Below, in pieces: positions 16,518-26,510 of a stretch of 46,952 nucleotides of DNA. The position numbers and the translations under genes were made by a program. Position 1 is the stretch's first letter; each line of letters begins with the position of its first letter. The notes beneath the pieces are model-generated. The model saw only the letters and a list, made by a program, of their open reading frames with translations, was not told the DNA's origin and did not search any database. Source of the stretch: Betaproteobacteria bacterium (GTDB taxonomy: Bacteria; Pseudomonadota; Gammaproteobacteria; Burkholderiales; SG8-41); NCBI GenBank assembly GCA_016202605.1, contig JACQOJ010000016.1, positions 1-46,952 of the forward strand, written 5' to 3'.

Positions 16518-17846
16518 ATGTCTCAAATGACCCCCCAGGAAATCGTCCACGAGCTTGACAAGCACATCATCGGGCAGGACGAGGCCAAGCGTGCCGTGGC
16601 GATTGCGCTCCGAAACCGCTGGCGGCGGCAACAGGTGAACGACCCGCTGCGCCAGGAAATCACGCCCAAGAACATCCTGATGATCGGGCCCACGGGCGTG
16701 GGCAAGACCGAGATTGCTCGGCGCCTCGCGCGGCTCGCCAACGCGCCATTCATCAAGGTCGAGGCGACCAAGTTCACCGAAGTCGGTTACGTCGGGCGCG
16801 ACGTGGACAGCATCGTCCGCGATCTGGTCGAGACCGCCATCAAGGATCTGCGCGAGCAGGAAACGCGCAAGTTGCGTCCCCGGGCCGAGGATATGGCGGA
16901 GGAGCGCATTCTGGACGCCCTGTTGCCGTCCGCCCGCGAGGGTCTCGTGGCCGAGGCGGGGGAGCGGGAAAGCGCGACCCGGCAGAAATTCCGCAAGAAG
17001 CTGCGCGAGGGCGAGCTGGACGATCGCGAGATCGAGATCGAAGTGGCCGCGATGCAGGCACACATGGAGATCTTCGCTCCGCCCGGCATGGAAGACCTCA
17101 CGTCCCAGATCCAGAACATGTTCCAGAACCTGGGCGCGGGCCGCAAGCGCCTGCGCAAGCTCAAGATCAGGGACGCGATGAAGCTGCTGACCGACGAGGA
17201 GGCCGCCAGGCTCGTCAACGATGAGGATCTCAAGCTGCGCGCGCTGCAAAGCGTCGAGCAGAACGGCATCGTGTTCCTCGACGAAATCGACAAGATCGTC
17301 GGCCGTTCCGAAATCTCCGGCGCCGATGTCTCCCGTCAGGGCGTGCAGCGCGATCTGCTGCCGCTGGTCGAGGGCACGACGATTTCGACCAAGTACGGCA
17401 TGATCAAGACCGATCACATCCTGTTCATCGCGAGCGGCGCTTTTCATCTTGCGAAACCATCGGACCTGATCCCGGAGTTGCAGGGGCGTTTCCCGATCCG
17501 GGTCGAGCTCGCGAGCCTCTCTGTCGCCGATTTCGAGCAGATCCTGACCAACACCGACGCCTGTCTCACGCGGCAGTACGAGGCGCTGCTGGCGACGGAA
17601 GACGTGCGGCTCGAATTCAAGCCGGAGGCGATCAAGCGCATGGCGGAGATCGCCTGGCAGGTCAACGAGAAGACCGAGAACATCGGCGCGCGGCGGCTTT
17701 ACACCGTCATCGAGAAGTTGCTGGAGGATGTGTCATTCAACGCCGCCAGGCATTCGGGCGAGACGGTGGTGATCGACGCCGTCTACGTTGACAGCCGTCT
17801 GAAGGATCTCGCGCAAAGCGAGGACCTGGCCCGCTATGTGCTGTGA
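16518..17846 (+). CDS. hslU: ATP-dependent protease ATPase subunit HslU
   Basis: AAA+ unfoldase of 442 residues that feeds substrates to HslV. Walker A is GPTGVGKTE (about residue 57), Walker B is VFLDEIDKI (about 252) and the arginine-containing sensor region is [12 protein letters not shown]. The GYVGRD pore loop (about residue 92) is present. The inserted I domain (about 105-235) and the C-terminal tail ending SEDLARYVL, which docks into HslV, are intact. The nested repeat in front separates it from hslV. Confidence 0.97.
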   Translation: MSQMTPQEIVHELDKHIIGQDEAKRAVAIALRNRWRRQQVNDPLRQEITPKNILMIGPTGVGKTEIARRLARLANAPFIKVEATKFTEVGYVGRDVDSIVRDLVETAIKDLREQETRKLRPRAEDMAEERILDALLPSAREGLVAEAGERESATRQKFRKKLREGELDDREIEIEVAAMQAHMEIFAPPGMEDLTSQIQNMFQNLGAGRKRLRKLKIRDAMKLLTDEEAARLVNDEDLKLRALQSVEQNGIVFLDEIDKIVGRSEISGADVSRQGVQRDLLPLVEGTTISTKYGMIKTDHILFIASGAFHLAKPSDLIPELQGRFPIRVELASLSVADFEQILTNTDACLTRQYEALLATEDVRLEFKPEAIKRMAEIAWQVNEKTENIGARRLYTVIEKLLEDVSFNAARHSGETVVIDAVYVDSRLKDLAQSEDLARYVL

Positions 17847-17880
17847 CGGCGTGAACGGTGAATTGTGAGCGGTGGAGTGC
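17846..17880. repeat. Degenerate GTGAACGGTGA word repeat after hslU
   Basis: GGCGTGAACGGTGAATTGTG and GAGCGGTGGAG units begin at the hslU stop codon. No terminator hairpin with a T-tract is evident in this 52-base gap. Confidence 0.35.
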
Positions 17881-17898
17881 CGCGACCGCTTGCGGCGC

Positions 17899-18837
17899 TT
17901 ATGCGACGGTCAATCCGTAGTTGCGCGGCGATTCCTCGATGCGGTAGCCGTTGCGGCCGCGGGCCTTGACCTCGTACATCGCGGCGTCCGCGCGTTCCAG
18001 CAGCGTGGCCGCATCGTGACCGTCCCGCGGATAGAAGCTCGCGCCCACGCTCAGCGTAATCCGGCACTCGTGGCCGCGCACGACGTAAGGTTGACCGCAC
18101 GCGGCCAGTAGTTTGGACGCCATGCGCGCGGCTGGCTGCTGGTCTGCGACGCCGTCGAGAAGGGCGACAAACTCATCGCCGCCCCAACGCGCTACAGTGT
18201 CGCTCGCCCGGACCGATCCTGCGAGACGCGCAGCGACTTCGCGCAACAGCTCATCGCCGGTTTCGTGCCCGAAGGTGTCGTTGACGCGCTTGAAGTGATC
18301 AATGTCGATGTAGAGCAGGGCAAACGCGGTGCGGTTCCGCTGCCCGACGGCCAGCGCATGTGCCAGCCGGTCGTTGAACAGGTTGCGGTTCGGCAGCCCG
18401 GTGAGGCTGTCGTGAAACGCCAGCATGGAAAGCTTCTCCAGCCGCCTTCCGCCACCAAGGTGTTGCAGCAGGTGGACGTAGTGGGTTACGCCGCCGGCGT
18501 CGTCGTGCAATGGGCAGACCGCGTACAGGACATCGAGCGGCTCTCCGCTGCGGCTGAGAATGCGCACCTCGTCGCATCCTTTTTCGCTGAGGCCCGGCCG
18601 CTGCCGAAATTCGTCCGGTCCGCCGAATCCCATCGCGGTTTCGAAGCGGGCGAGGGGCAGATCGACCGGCTCGTCGCTGCGGATCCCCAGCATCTCGCGT
18701 AGATGGCGATTGGCATACTCGACCGTGCCGTCCGGTCGCGTGATCGCCATCCCTACCGCGATGCGTTCGAAATTTCCGAGAAGGTCTCGTTTATGCCAGG
18801 CCATGTCGGCGGTTTGCGGCGCTGGAATCGGAATCAA
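17899..18837 (-). CDS. PAS-GGDEF diguanylate cyclase
   Basis: Predicted c-di-GMP synthase of 312 residues. An N-terminal PAS-like sensor (about 18-130) begins LLGNFERIAVGMAITRPDGTVEYANR. The GGDEF domain (about 138-300) has DSLTGLPNRNLFNDR and the intact motif WGGDEF. An RxxD product-inhibition site (RASD) lies five residues before GGDEF, so feedback by c-di-GMP is likely. No membrane segments or signal peptide are seen, so it is cytoplasmic. The ligand of the PAS domain is unknown. It is divergent from the HTH regulator gene. Confidence 0.9.
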   Translation of the reverse strand: MIPIPAPQTADMAWHKRDLLGNFERIAVGMAITRPDGTVEYANRHLREMLGIRSDEPVDLPLARFETAMGFGGPDEFRQRPGLSEKGCDEVRILSRSGEPLDVLYAVCPLHDDAGGVTHYVHLLQHLGGGRRLEKLSMLAFHDSLTGLPNRNLFNDRLAHALAVGQRNRTAFALLYIDIDHFKRVNDTFGHETGDELLREVAARLAGSVRASDTVARWGGDEFVALLDGVADQQPAARMASKLLAACGQPYVVRGHECRITLSVGASFYPRDGHDAATLLERADAAMYEVKARGRNGYRIEESPRNYGLTVA

Positions 18838-18883
18838 TCGCCGCGCAGCGACCCAATTTTGCGCCTATGCTACTATCGGTTAT

Positions 18884-18889
18884 TATAAT
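18884..18889 (+). promoter_or_regulatory. Possible -10 box of the HTH gene
   Basis: A perfect TATAAT lies in an AT-rich patch of the 105-base divergent gap. No convincing -35 lies 16-18 bases upstream. Its AT-rich context (TTATTATAATA) is partly symmetric, so it could also serve the cyclase gene on the other strand. Confidence 0.35.
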
Positions 18890-18942
18890 ACGCAACCGTC
18901 CGTAACCTCTCGCCGTCATGCTTGGTGGTAGTGTCGTCAAGC

Positions 18943-19356
18943 ATGACTCTAGCTGACGAGAAACAGGGTTTCAGCAAGCGGCTCAAGGAAGCGATACGCA
19001 GGACGCGCATCGGGATCGACAGCCCGACGCTCATTGCCCGCGAATTCAACCTGCGGTATCAGGGCGACCCGGTTTCCACACAGGCGGTACGAAAATGGCT
19101 GGCGGGAAAAGCATTGCCCTCGCAGGACAAAATCCGCGCTTTGGGACTGTGGCTCGACGTCTCGGCCCACTGGCTGCGCTTCGGGGAGGCCGACCGGAAG
19201 GAGGAACGCCAGCCGTCGGCTGTGCGGCAGGAGGGGGGCTCATACCGGCTCGACCACGGCTGGCCGTCCAGGAAGTTCGAGCTGCTGAACGATACCCATA
19301 AGCGCATGGTGGTGGAGATGGTTCACGCGCTGTTGCGGCTCGAGGGCAAACAGTAG
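18943..19356 (+). CDS. HTH (XRE/phage-repressor-like) transcriptional regulator
   Basis: A 137-residue predicted DNA-binding protein. The N-terminal helix-turn-helix (about 8-70) reads FSKRLKEAIRRTRIG, then VSTQAVRKWLAGKALPSQDKI, the pattern of XRE-type regulators with a recognition helix at QAVRKWLAG. The C-terminal part (about 95-135) is helical without a recognisable domain. I chose the ATG at 18943; an upstream TTG would add seven residues. Its target is unknown. Confidence 0.75.
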   Translation: MTLADEKQGFSKRLKEAIRRTRIGIDSPTLIAREFNLRYQGDPVSTQAVRKWLAGKALPSQDKIRALGLWLDVSAHWLRFGEADRKEERQPSAVRQEGGSYRLDHGWPSRKFELLNDTHKRMVVEMVHALLRLEGKQ

Positions 19357-19471
19357 CGCGAGACCCTCACGCGGCCGGTCGAGAAGGGATGAGGTCGTGC
19401 GCGTCACGTGTTGCAAGCGGCGAGCGTTCTGGGGTCACCGGCAAATCCGCTTACCGCTCGCCTGTTGCCGC

Positions 19472-20500
19472 TTACCTGGTGAGCAGTATCGGCTTGATAC
19501 CGAGCGCTTGACCGACGCGCTCCGCGATCTGCCGCGCTTCGGCCTGGCTGGCATAGGGCCCCGCGCGCACCCGGAAGAGGCCGTCGCGCGGATAAACCTG
19601 CAGGCGCTCGGCAAGCCATGCGACCTGCAAGCGCAACCGGGTCAGATAGTTCTCCGCGTTTTCCCGTGATGCGAAAGCCCCGAGCTGCAGATAAATCCCG
19701 TTTTCCGCCACGGTGAGCGGAATTTGCGGCACGGCCACCGCCGGCTGCGGTTCGGCCGCGGGCAGCGGGGCGGCTTCCGGATCGGGTTCCGGTGCCGCGA
19801 CATTGACGGGCGGCACGGCCGACCGCTGCGCCGGCGCCGATGCGGAAGTCGCCGCCACAGCGTCTCCCGGCCGAATGCTTTCCACCTCGACGACGCTGCT
19901 GCCGTCGGCGACCAGACCGAGGCGGTAAGCTGCGGCATACGAGAGATCGATCAACCGCTCACCGATGAAAGGCCCGCGATCGTTGATGCGCACGATCACG
20001 GACCGGCCGTTCGAGAGATTGGTCACGCGTGCGTAGCTCGGAATCGGCAGCGTCGTATGCGCCCCGGTCATCCCGTACATGTCGTAACGTTCCCCGGACG
20101 ACGTCTGCCTGCCGTGATAGCGCCGCCCGTACCAGGTGGCCACGCCGCGCGCCTTGTAAGGTTGCAGCGCGGTCATCGGCGTGTAATGCCGGCCCATCAC
20201 GACATAGGGTCGAGCGGCGCCGCGATGCAAGGGCTCGATCCTGGGAACGGCGTCGGGAATGCTGTCCAGGTTCGCCGGCGGGTTCGCCCCCGGCCCGTCG
20301 TCGAGATAATACCCGCCGCCGCGCGGCGCCTTCGATACGCTCGGCGTATCGCGCTTGGCGACCGTTCCGCACCCGCCCAGCGCTCCCGCGAGCAGAGTGG
20401 CGACGAGAAGGTAATGGGTAACGGGTAATGGGTAATGCGTGTTTACTCTTGCCGGAAGAGGAGAGGATTTCGCCGCGGATTTCTTCCCATCACCCATCAT
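19472..20500 (-). CDS. rlpA: RlpA-family septal ring lytic transglycosylase (lipoprotein, DPBB-SPOR)
   Basis: Outer-membrane lipoprotein of up to 342 residues; RlpA of Pseudomonas cleaves glycan strands lacking peptide stems. A lipobox LGGC puts the lipidated Cys at 44. The double-psi beta-barrel (about 112-205) has GVATWYGRRYHGRQTSSGE, with the putative catalytic His in GAHTTLP and Asp in RINDRGPF. An Ala/Pro linker leads to a C-terminal SPOR domain (about 262-340) that binds denuded peptidoglycan. The signal peptide region lies over a GGTAATG word repeat, making the start uncertain. It ends the mre-mrd operon. Confidence 0.9.
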   Translation of the reverse strand: MMGDGKKSAAKSSPLPARVNTHYPLPVTHYLLVATLLAGALGGCGTVAKRDTPSVSKAPRGGGYYLDDGPGANPPANLDSIPDAVPRIEPLHRGAARPYVVMGRHYTPMTALQPYKARGVATWYGRRYHGRQTSSGERYDMYGMTGAHTTLPIPSYARVTNLSNGRSVIVRINDRGPFIGERLIDLSYAAAYRLGLVADGSSVVEVESIRPGDAVAATSASAPAQRSAVPPVNVAAPEPDPEAAPLPAAEPQPAVAVPQIPLTVAENGIYLQLGAFASRENAENYLTRLRLQVAWLAERLQVYPRDGLFRVRAGPYASQAEARQIAERVGQALGIKPILLTR

Positions 20501-20514
20501 TCATCATCCATTAC
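20411..20514. repeat. GTAATGG word repeat spanning the rlpA start
   Basis: GGTAATGGGTAACGGGTAAT with a further copy lies at 20411-20439, and the related words CCCATCACCCATCATTCATC run at 20486-20514. The first block encodes THYPLPVTHY of the RlpA signal peptide and the second contains the RlpA start codon. Confidence 0.6.
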
Positions 20515-21617
20515 GTCTGCACGAGTTTCTTGTGCGTCTGAATGCTCATCAGGATCCCGAAGCCGAGACAGATCGTGACCAGCGAAGTTCCGCCGTAGCT
20601 GATGAGCGGCAACGGCACGCCCACCACCGGCAGGATGCCGCTCACCATGCCCATGTTCACGAACGCATAGGTGAAGAACGTGAGCGTAATCGCGCCGGCG
20701 AGAAGCCGCGTGAACAGCGTCGGCGCATTGGCGGTGATGACGATGCCGCGCGCGATCACCAGGAGAAACAGGAGAAGAAGAGCGACGTTGCCGAACAGCC
20801 CGAACTCCTCCGAGTAGACGGCGAAAATGAAGTCCGTGGTGCGCTCGGGGATGAAATCGAGATGCGTCTGCGTTCCCTTCATCCAGCCCTTGCCGATGAG
20901 CCCTCCCGAACCGACGGCGATCGTCGATTGGATGGTGTGATAACCCGTGCCGAGCGGATCCTGGGTGGGGTCGAACAGCGTGAGTATGCGCTGCCTCTGA
21001 TAATCGTGCAGCACCGACCACAGGAACGGCAGGCTCACCATCCCGGTGGCCCCGATGCCGGCGATCAATCTCCACGACAATCCCGCGAGGAACAGCAGGT
21101 AGCAGCCGCTCGCGAAAATCAGCACTGCCGTGCCAAGATCCGGCTGGCGCGCGATCAACGCTACCGGCACCACGAGGAGCACCGCCGCCACGAGAAAGTT
21201 TCTCAGCTTGAGCGTCGCTTCGTAGCGATTGAAGTACCACGCCAGCATGAGCGGCACGGCGATCTTCATGAGTTCCGAGGGCTGGATGCGGGTGACCCCG
21301 ACATTGAGCCAGCGCCGCGCGCCGTTGACGATCTCTCCGAACATCGCCACGCCGACGAGCAACACCAGACCCACCACGTAAACCGGCAGCGAGAGCCGCA
21401 TCAGGTAGTGGGGCGGAACGTTCGCGAACACCCACATTACGGCGAGCGCCACCAGCATGTTGATGAGCTGGCTGCTGACCCGGGGCAGGCTCGCGTTGGA
21501 TGCGCTGAACAGTACCGTGAGACCGGTCGCCATGAGCAGCAGGACCGCGCCCAGCAACAGTCCGTCGACGTGAGCGGTGAGGAGATGCGAGATGCGCCTA
21601 ATCGTGCGTGGCATCAT
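20511..21617 (-). CDS. rodA: Rod-shape SEDS glycosyltransferase RodA
   Basis: Inner-membrane peptidoglycan polymerase of 368 residues with about ten hydrophobic helices. Conserved SEDS blocks are RWLNVGVTRIQPSELMKIAVPL, DLGTAVLIFASG, GTGYHTIQSTIAVGSGGL and ISYGGTSLVTICLGFGILMS. It works with the transpeptidase PBP2, whose gene overlaps it upstream by 20 bases. Together with MreBCD they make the elongasome. The stop lies eleven bases before the rlpA start, consistent with one transcript. Confidence 0.96.
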   Translation of the reverse strand: MMPRTIRRISHLLTAHVDGLLLGAVLLLMATGLTVLFSASNASLPRVSSQLINMLVALAVMWVFANVPPHYLMRLSLPVYVVGLVLLVGVAMFGEIVNGARRWLNVGVTRIQPSELMKIAVPLMLAWYFNRYEATLKLRNFLVAAVLLVVPVALIARQPDLGTAVLIFASGCYLLFLAGLSWRLIAGIGATGMVSLPFLWSVLHDYQRQRILTLFDPTQDPLGTGYHTIQSTIAVGSGGLIGKGWMKGTQTHLDFIPERTTDFIFAVYSEEFGLFGNVALLLLFLLVIARGIVITANAPTLFTRLLAGAITLTFFTYAFVNMGMVSGILPVVGVPLPLISYGGTSLVTICLGFGILMSIQTHKKLVQT

Positions 21618-23508
21618 CGTCGTCCTTGACGGGTTTCACGTCCTTGCCGAGGAGATAGTAATCGAACACCTGGCGTGCGATAGGGGCGGCGGCGCGGGCG
21701 CCGAAGCCGGAATTCTCCACGATCACCGCGAGCGCGATTTTGGGCTTGTCGGCGGGCGCGTAGGCGATGAACAACGCATGATCGCGAAGCCGCTCCTGCA
21801 CCCGGCTCTCGACATATTTCTCGCCCTGCTTGATCCCGATCACCTGCGCGGTTCCGGTCTTGCCGGCACTCACGTATTGGGCGCCGGCGAAGGCGCGCCG
21901 GCCGGTACCTTCCTTGTTGACGCCGACGAGCGCTTCCTGGACCACCCTGATGTGCTCGGGTTTCACCTCCAGCTTGCGCAGGGGTTTGGGCTCGATGAAA
22001 GTGCGTTCGCGGGTGCGGATGTCCTCGACAAAATCCACGATGTGCGGGCGGAACATGACGCCGTCGTTGGCAAGCGTGGCGATCGCCGTGGCGAGCTGCA
22101 GCGGAGTGTAGGCGTTGTAACCCTGGCCGATGCCGATGCTGATGGTCTCCCCCGCGTACCATTTCTGCTGCTCGGGCTTCCTGAAGCGCCTTTTCTTCCA
22201 CTCCTGCGAAGGCAGCACGCCTTCGGACTCGCCCGGGATGTCGATGCCGCTGCGGCTGCCGAAACCGAACCGGGCCATGAACCTCGAGATCGCATCGATG
22301 CCGAGGTCGTTGGCCAGCATGTAGTAATAGGTGTCGCTCGACACGACGATCGACTTGTAGAGATCGACCGAACCATGTCCGCCCACCCGGCTGTCGCGGA
22401 ACATGCGGCCGCCGAACATGAAGTAGCCCGGGTCGCTGATTACCTGGTGGGGCGTGCGCTTGCCGTAAGTGAGGGCGGCGAGCGCCATGTACGGCTTGAA
22501 CGTGGAGCCCGGCGGATAAGTGCCGGCGAGCGCGCGGTTCACCATCGGCCGATCAGGGGAATGGTTGAGCTCGTTCCAGCTTTGCGGGTCGATGCCATCC
22601 ACAAACAGGTTGGGATCGAATCCGGGCTTGCTGACGAAGGCCAGGACACTCCCGGTCGCCGGCTCGATCGCGACCAGCGCGCCACGCCGGTCGCCGAAAG
22701 CGCGGTAGACCACTTCCTGCAATCCGGCGTCGAGCTTGAGCACGAGGTTGTTGCCGGAGACCGGCGGCGTGCGCGAGAGCGTGCGTACCGGACGTCCGCC
22801 AGAATCCACCTCGACCTGCTCGACCCCCGTCACCCCGTGGAGAAAACGCTCGTAGGTCTGCTCGAGACCGGTCTTGCCGATGTAGTCGGTGCCGCGGTAA
22901 TTGGAGAGTTCTCCGTCGTTTTCGAGCCGGTCGATTTCCCGCTGATTGATGCGGCCGATGTGTCCCACGACATGGGAAAACAGTTCGCCCTGGGGATACT
23001 GGCGGAACAGGCGCGCCTTGACGTCCACGCCGGCGAAGTGGTACCGGTTCGCCGCGAACCGGGCGATCTCCTCGTCCGAAAGCCGCGTGCGTATCGGCAG
23101 ACTCTCGAAACGCCTGCTCTCCTCCAGCAGCTTCCGGAAGCGGCGCCGGTCCTTGGGCGTGATGTCCACGATCCGCGCAAGCTCGTCGATCAGGCCTTCG
23201 AGATCGCCGACCTTGCCCGGCGTGATCTCGAGGGTGTAGGCCGAGTAGTTGTGCGCGAGGACGACGCCGGCGCGATCGACGATGACGCCACGGTTGGGCA
23301 CGATGGGAACGATCGAGATGCGGTTCGCCTCGGCGAGCGTATTGTAATGCTCGTGCATCACCAGCTGCAGATAGGCGAAACGCGCAAACAGCAGCACGAA
23401 CATCACCAGCACGAAACCGCCCATGATCGCCAGCCGCAGCCGGAAATGGTGCAGCTCGAGCTGCGTGTTCCGGAACTCGATGCCGGGATTGATCGTGAGT
23501 TCAGGCAT
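21598..23508 (-). CDS. mrdA: Penicillin-binding protein 2
   Basis: Class B transpeptidase of 636 residues that crosslinks peptidoglycan during elongation. One membrane anchor (about 28-48) precedes the dimerisation domain and the transpeptidase domain (about 260-610). The active-site motifs are STFK (in YPPGSTFKPYMALAAL, Ser nucleophile), SSD (in SSDTYYYMLANDLG) and KTG (in SAGKTGTAQVIG). It overlaps mreD by eight bases and rodA by 20, supporting translational coupling. Confidence 0.97.
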   Translation of the reverse strand: MPELTINPGIEFRNTQLELHHFRLRLAIMGGFVLVMFVLLFARFAYLQLVMHEHYNTLAEANRISIVPIVPNRGVIVDRAGVVLAHNYSAYTLEITPGKVGDLEGLIDELARIVDITPKDRRRFRKLLEESRRFESLPIRTRLSDEEIARFAANRYHFAGVDVKARLFRQYPQGELFSHVVGHIGRINQREIDRLENDGELSNYRGTDYIGKTGLEQTYERFLHGVTGVEQVEVDSGGRPVRTLSRTPPVSGNNLVLKLDAGLQEVVYRAFGDRRGALVAIEPATGSVLAFVSKPGFDPNLFVDGIDPQSWNELNHSPDRPMVNRALAGTYPPGSTFKPYMALAALTYGKRTPHQVISDPGYFMFGGRMFRDSRVGGHGSVDLYKSIVVSSDTYYYMLANDLGIDAISRFMARFGFGSRSGIDIPGESEGVLPSQEWKKRRFRKPEQQKWYAGETISIGIGQGYNAYTPLQLATAIATLANDGVMFRPHIVDFVEDIRTRERTFIEPKPLRKLEVKPEHIRVVQEALVGVNKEGTGRRAFAGAQYVSAGKTGTAQVIGIKQGEKYVESRVQERLRDHALFIAYAPADKPKIALAVIVENSGFGARAAAPIARQVFDYYLLGKDVKPVKDDDDATHD

Positions 23509-24025
23509 GATCGGGGTCCGGTGTGGGCCGCTGGGGAAGTTTGAGCAGGATCGAAATCACCGGCCACAGCGCGCCGCCGATGAAGCTGCCGATGAAATAC
23601 TGGTAACCGGGAAAATCGCTGCCCGTGAGCATGCGGATGAGCAGCACGATGATGTCGTTCAGCAGAAGGAGCGGAATGACATGAAGCATCTGCGGCGTGA
23701 CCGAGAACCGCTGCACCCGGCGGTGCAGCACGATGCCGGCATAGGCCAGGATCGAGTAGGCGAGCGCATGCTGGCCGAAGAGGCTCCCATCGGCGACGTC
23801 CATCAGCAGACCCAGCAGCCAGGCCGCGGTGAAACCGAGCGTGCGCGGTTCCTCGATGCACCAGTAGAGCACGATGAGCGCGACGAAGTCGGGCCTCAAC
23901 CAGAGCCACCAGCCGGACCAGGGCAGGAGATTGGCGAGGAGGGCCGCGATCAGTGTTGCAACGATGAAGGCGGGTTTGACCGGAAGCAGGATCTCCTGCG
24001 GCACCGTGGCGCGCGAATGCATCAT
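23501..24025 (-). CDS. mreD: Rod shape-determining protein MreD
   Basis: Inner-membrane protein of 174 residues with five or six hydrophobic helices and the block LLMDVADGSLFGQHALAYSI typical of MreD. The ATG at 24025 overlaps the mreC stop (ATGA type) and follows GGGAGG closely. A much longer reading frame upstream is a shadow of mreC. It sits between mreC and mrdA, overlapping both. Confidence 0.93.
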   Translation of the reverse strand: MMHSRATVPQEILLPVKPAFIVATLIAALLANLLPWSGWWLWLRPDFVALIVLYWCIEEPRTLGFTAAWLLGLLMDVADGSLFGQHALAYSILAYAGIVLHRRVQRFSVTPQMLHVIPLLLLNDIIVLLIRMLTGSDFPGYQYFIGSFIGGALWPVISILLKLPQRPTPDPDHA

Positions 24026-24921
24026 CCTCCCTTCCTCGTTTTTTTCCGGCGCGCCGGCTTTTCCTCTTCCGGCGGGCGCTGCGGAATCTGCCGCTCGGCG
24101 CTCACGATGAGCACGTGCAGATTGGCGTTCACGCCGGCGAGCGGCTTGCACGTGATGCGCGCGAACAGGAACGCCGCGCTGCGCTCCACGTTGGAAATTT
24201 CGGCGACTGGCAGTCCGGGGGGGTACACACCGTCGATTCCGGAAGTCACGAGCCGGTCCCCGTTCTGGAAATCGGCGTTGAGCGGCACGAACCGCAGCTC
24301 CAGCGCGCCGTCGGTGCCGGTCCCGGCCAGCACGGCGCGCAATCCGTTGCGCACGTTGAGAACGGGCACCAGGTGGTCCTTCTCCGTGATCAGCGTCACC
24401 TCCGAGAGCCACGGGTAGACGCGCGTAACCTGTCCGATCACTCCGAATTGGTCGATCACGGGCTGGCCGCCTGTTACTTCCTGCCGGGAACCCTTGTCGA
24501 CCACGATCTTGCGCGAAAACGGATCGCGCGCCGCATACAGCACCTCGGCGAGCAGGGATTTCACAGCGACCTTCTCGCGCGCCCCGAGCAGCGCGCGCAG
24601 TTGTGCGTTCTCCGCCCGCACCGACTCGAACTGCTGCAGGAGCGCGGCACTGGCGAGACTCTTCTGGACCAGCCGCGCGTTTTCATTGCGCAGTGAGGAG
24701 TGGGTCACGAAGAAATCGCCGGCGCGCCGCGCGATACTGGCGGGCGCGCTCGCGATGCGCTGCAGCGGATAGACGATGACGGCGGCGATCTGCCGCAACG
24801 TATCGAGGTACTTGAAGCGGGCGTCCGTGACGAGCAGCGCGAGCGAAACGAACGCGAAAATGAGCAGGCGGGTGAGGGGGGTGGGACCGGTCTTGAAAAA
24901 CGGCGGGGCCTGATGTTCCAT
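24022..24921 (-). CDS. mreC: Rod shape-determining protein MreC
   Basis: Periplasmic scaffold of 299 residues joining MreB to the cell-wall synthases. A single membrane helix (about 18-40) is followed by a coiled coil (about 65-110, rich in Leu and Glu) and the beta domains with DPFSRKIVVDKGSRQEVTGGQPV and DGVYPPGLPVAEI. The C terminus is Lys/Arg-rich. The gene lies 91 bases after mreB, with a degenerate repeat in between. Confidence 0.95.
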   Translation of the reverse strand: MEHQAPPFFKTGPTPLTRLLIFAFVSLALLVTDARFKYLDTLRQIAAVIVYPLQRIASAPASIARRAGDFFVTHSSLRNENARLVQKSLASAALLQQFESVRAENAQLRALLGAREKVAVKSLLAEVLYAARDPFSRKIVVDKGSRQEVTGGQPVIDQFGVIGQVTRVYPWLSEVTLITEKDHLVPVLNVRNGLRAVLAGTGTDGALELRFVPLNADFQNGDRLVTSGIDGVYPPGLPVAEISNVERSAAFLFARITCKPLAGVNANLHVLIVSAERQIPQRPPEEEKPARRKKTRKGG

Positions 24922-24926
24922 CTAGG

Positions 24927-25012
24927 CACGAAGCGTGAAGCGAGGGGCGTTCGGAGCAATATCACACATGGCTGAACCCGCACCTCACCCCTTGCTTCTC
25001 CTCACACCTCGC

Positions 25013-25015
<3 letters not shown>
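24927..25015. repeat. Degenerate CTCACC/GTGAAG repeat between mreB and mreC
   Basis: GCACGAAGCGTGAAGCGAGG at 24927-24948 faces CACCTCACCCCTTGCTTCTC and more of the same words at 24981-25015, which read in reverse complement as GCGAGGTGTGAGGAG. The word resembles the one around xerC. Confidence 0.5.
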
Positions 25016-26098
<1,083 letters not shown>

Positions 26099-26147
26099 TT
26101 ATGATACCCTATGCAGCTTCGATTTTTAAGCGTTTTTCCCGGTATTT

Positions 26148-26435
26148 ATGGCGCTCACGCGCGACGATGTCAAACGCGTTGCCCACCTTGCCCGGATCGA
26201 GATTTCGGATGCCGGCGCGGAGTCGGTCCTGCGTGACCTCGACAATATCTTCGGGCTCATCGAACAGATGCAGGCGGTCGATGTGAGCGGCGTTGAGCCG
26301 ATGGCCCATGCCCAGGACGTCATGCTGCGCCTGCGCGAGGACACTGTGACCGAGCGGGACCAGCACGCGCTGTTCCAGTCGGTCGCGCCGCAGGTCCAGG
26401 CGGGCCTGTATCTCGTGCCCAAGGTCATCGAGTGA
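26148..26435 (+). CDS. gatC: Glutamyl-tRNA(Gln)/aspartyl-tRNA(Asn) amidotransferase subunit C
   Basis: Small subunit (95 residues) that stabilises the GatAB heterotrimer. [20 protein letters not shown] is the typical N terminus and [21 protein letters not shown] the conserved later block. The complex amidates misacylated Glu-tRNA(Gln) and/or Asp-tRNA(Asn). It heads gatCAB on the plus strand. Confidence 0.95.
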   Translation: MALTRDDVKRVAHLARIEISDAGAESVLRDLDNIFGLIEQMQAVDVSGVEPMAHAQDVMLRLREDTVTERDQHALFQSVAPQVQAGLYLVPKVIE

Positions 26436-26510
26436 CACCGGGGTGACGCAGCAGGCGGCGCTTCCCGCAAGATACCCGTGAGGTCTCCGTCTTCCCGTTC
26501 GTTCCCGACG

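Noticed and set aside
17846-17898. Terminator after hslU
   Set aside because: Only a weak CCGC/GCGG pairing and no T-tract; repeat words explain the stretch better.
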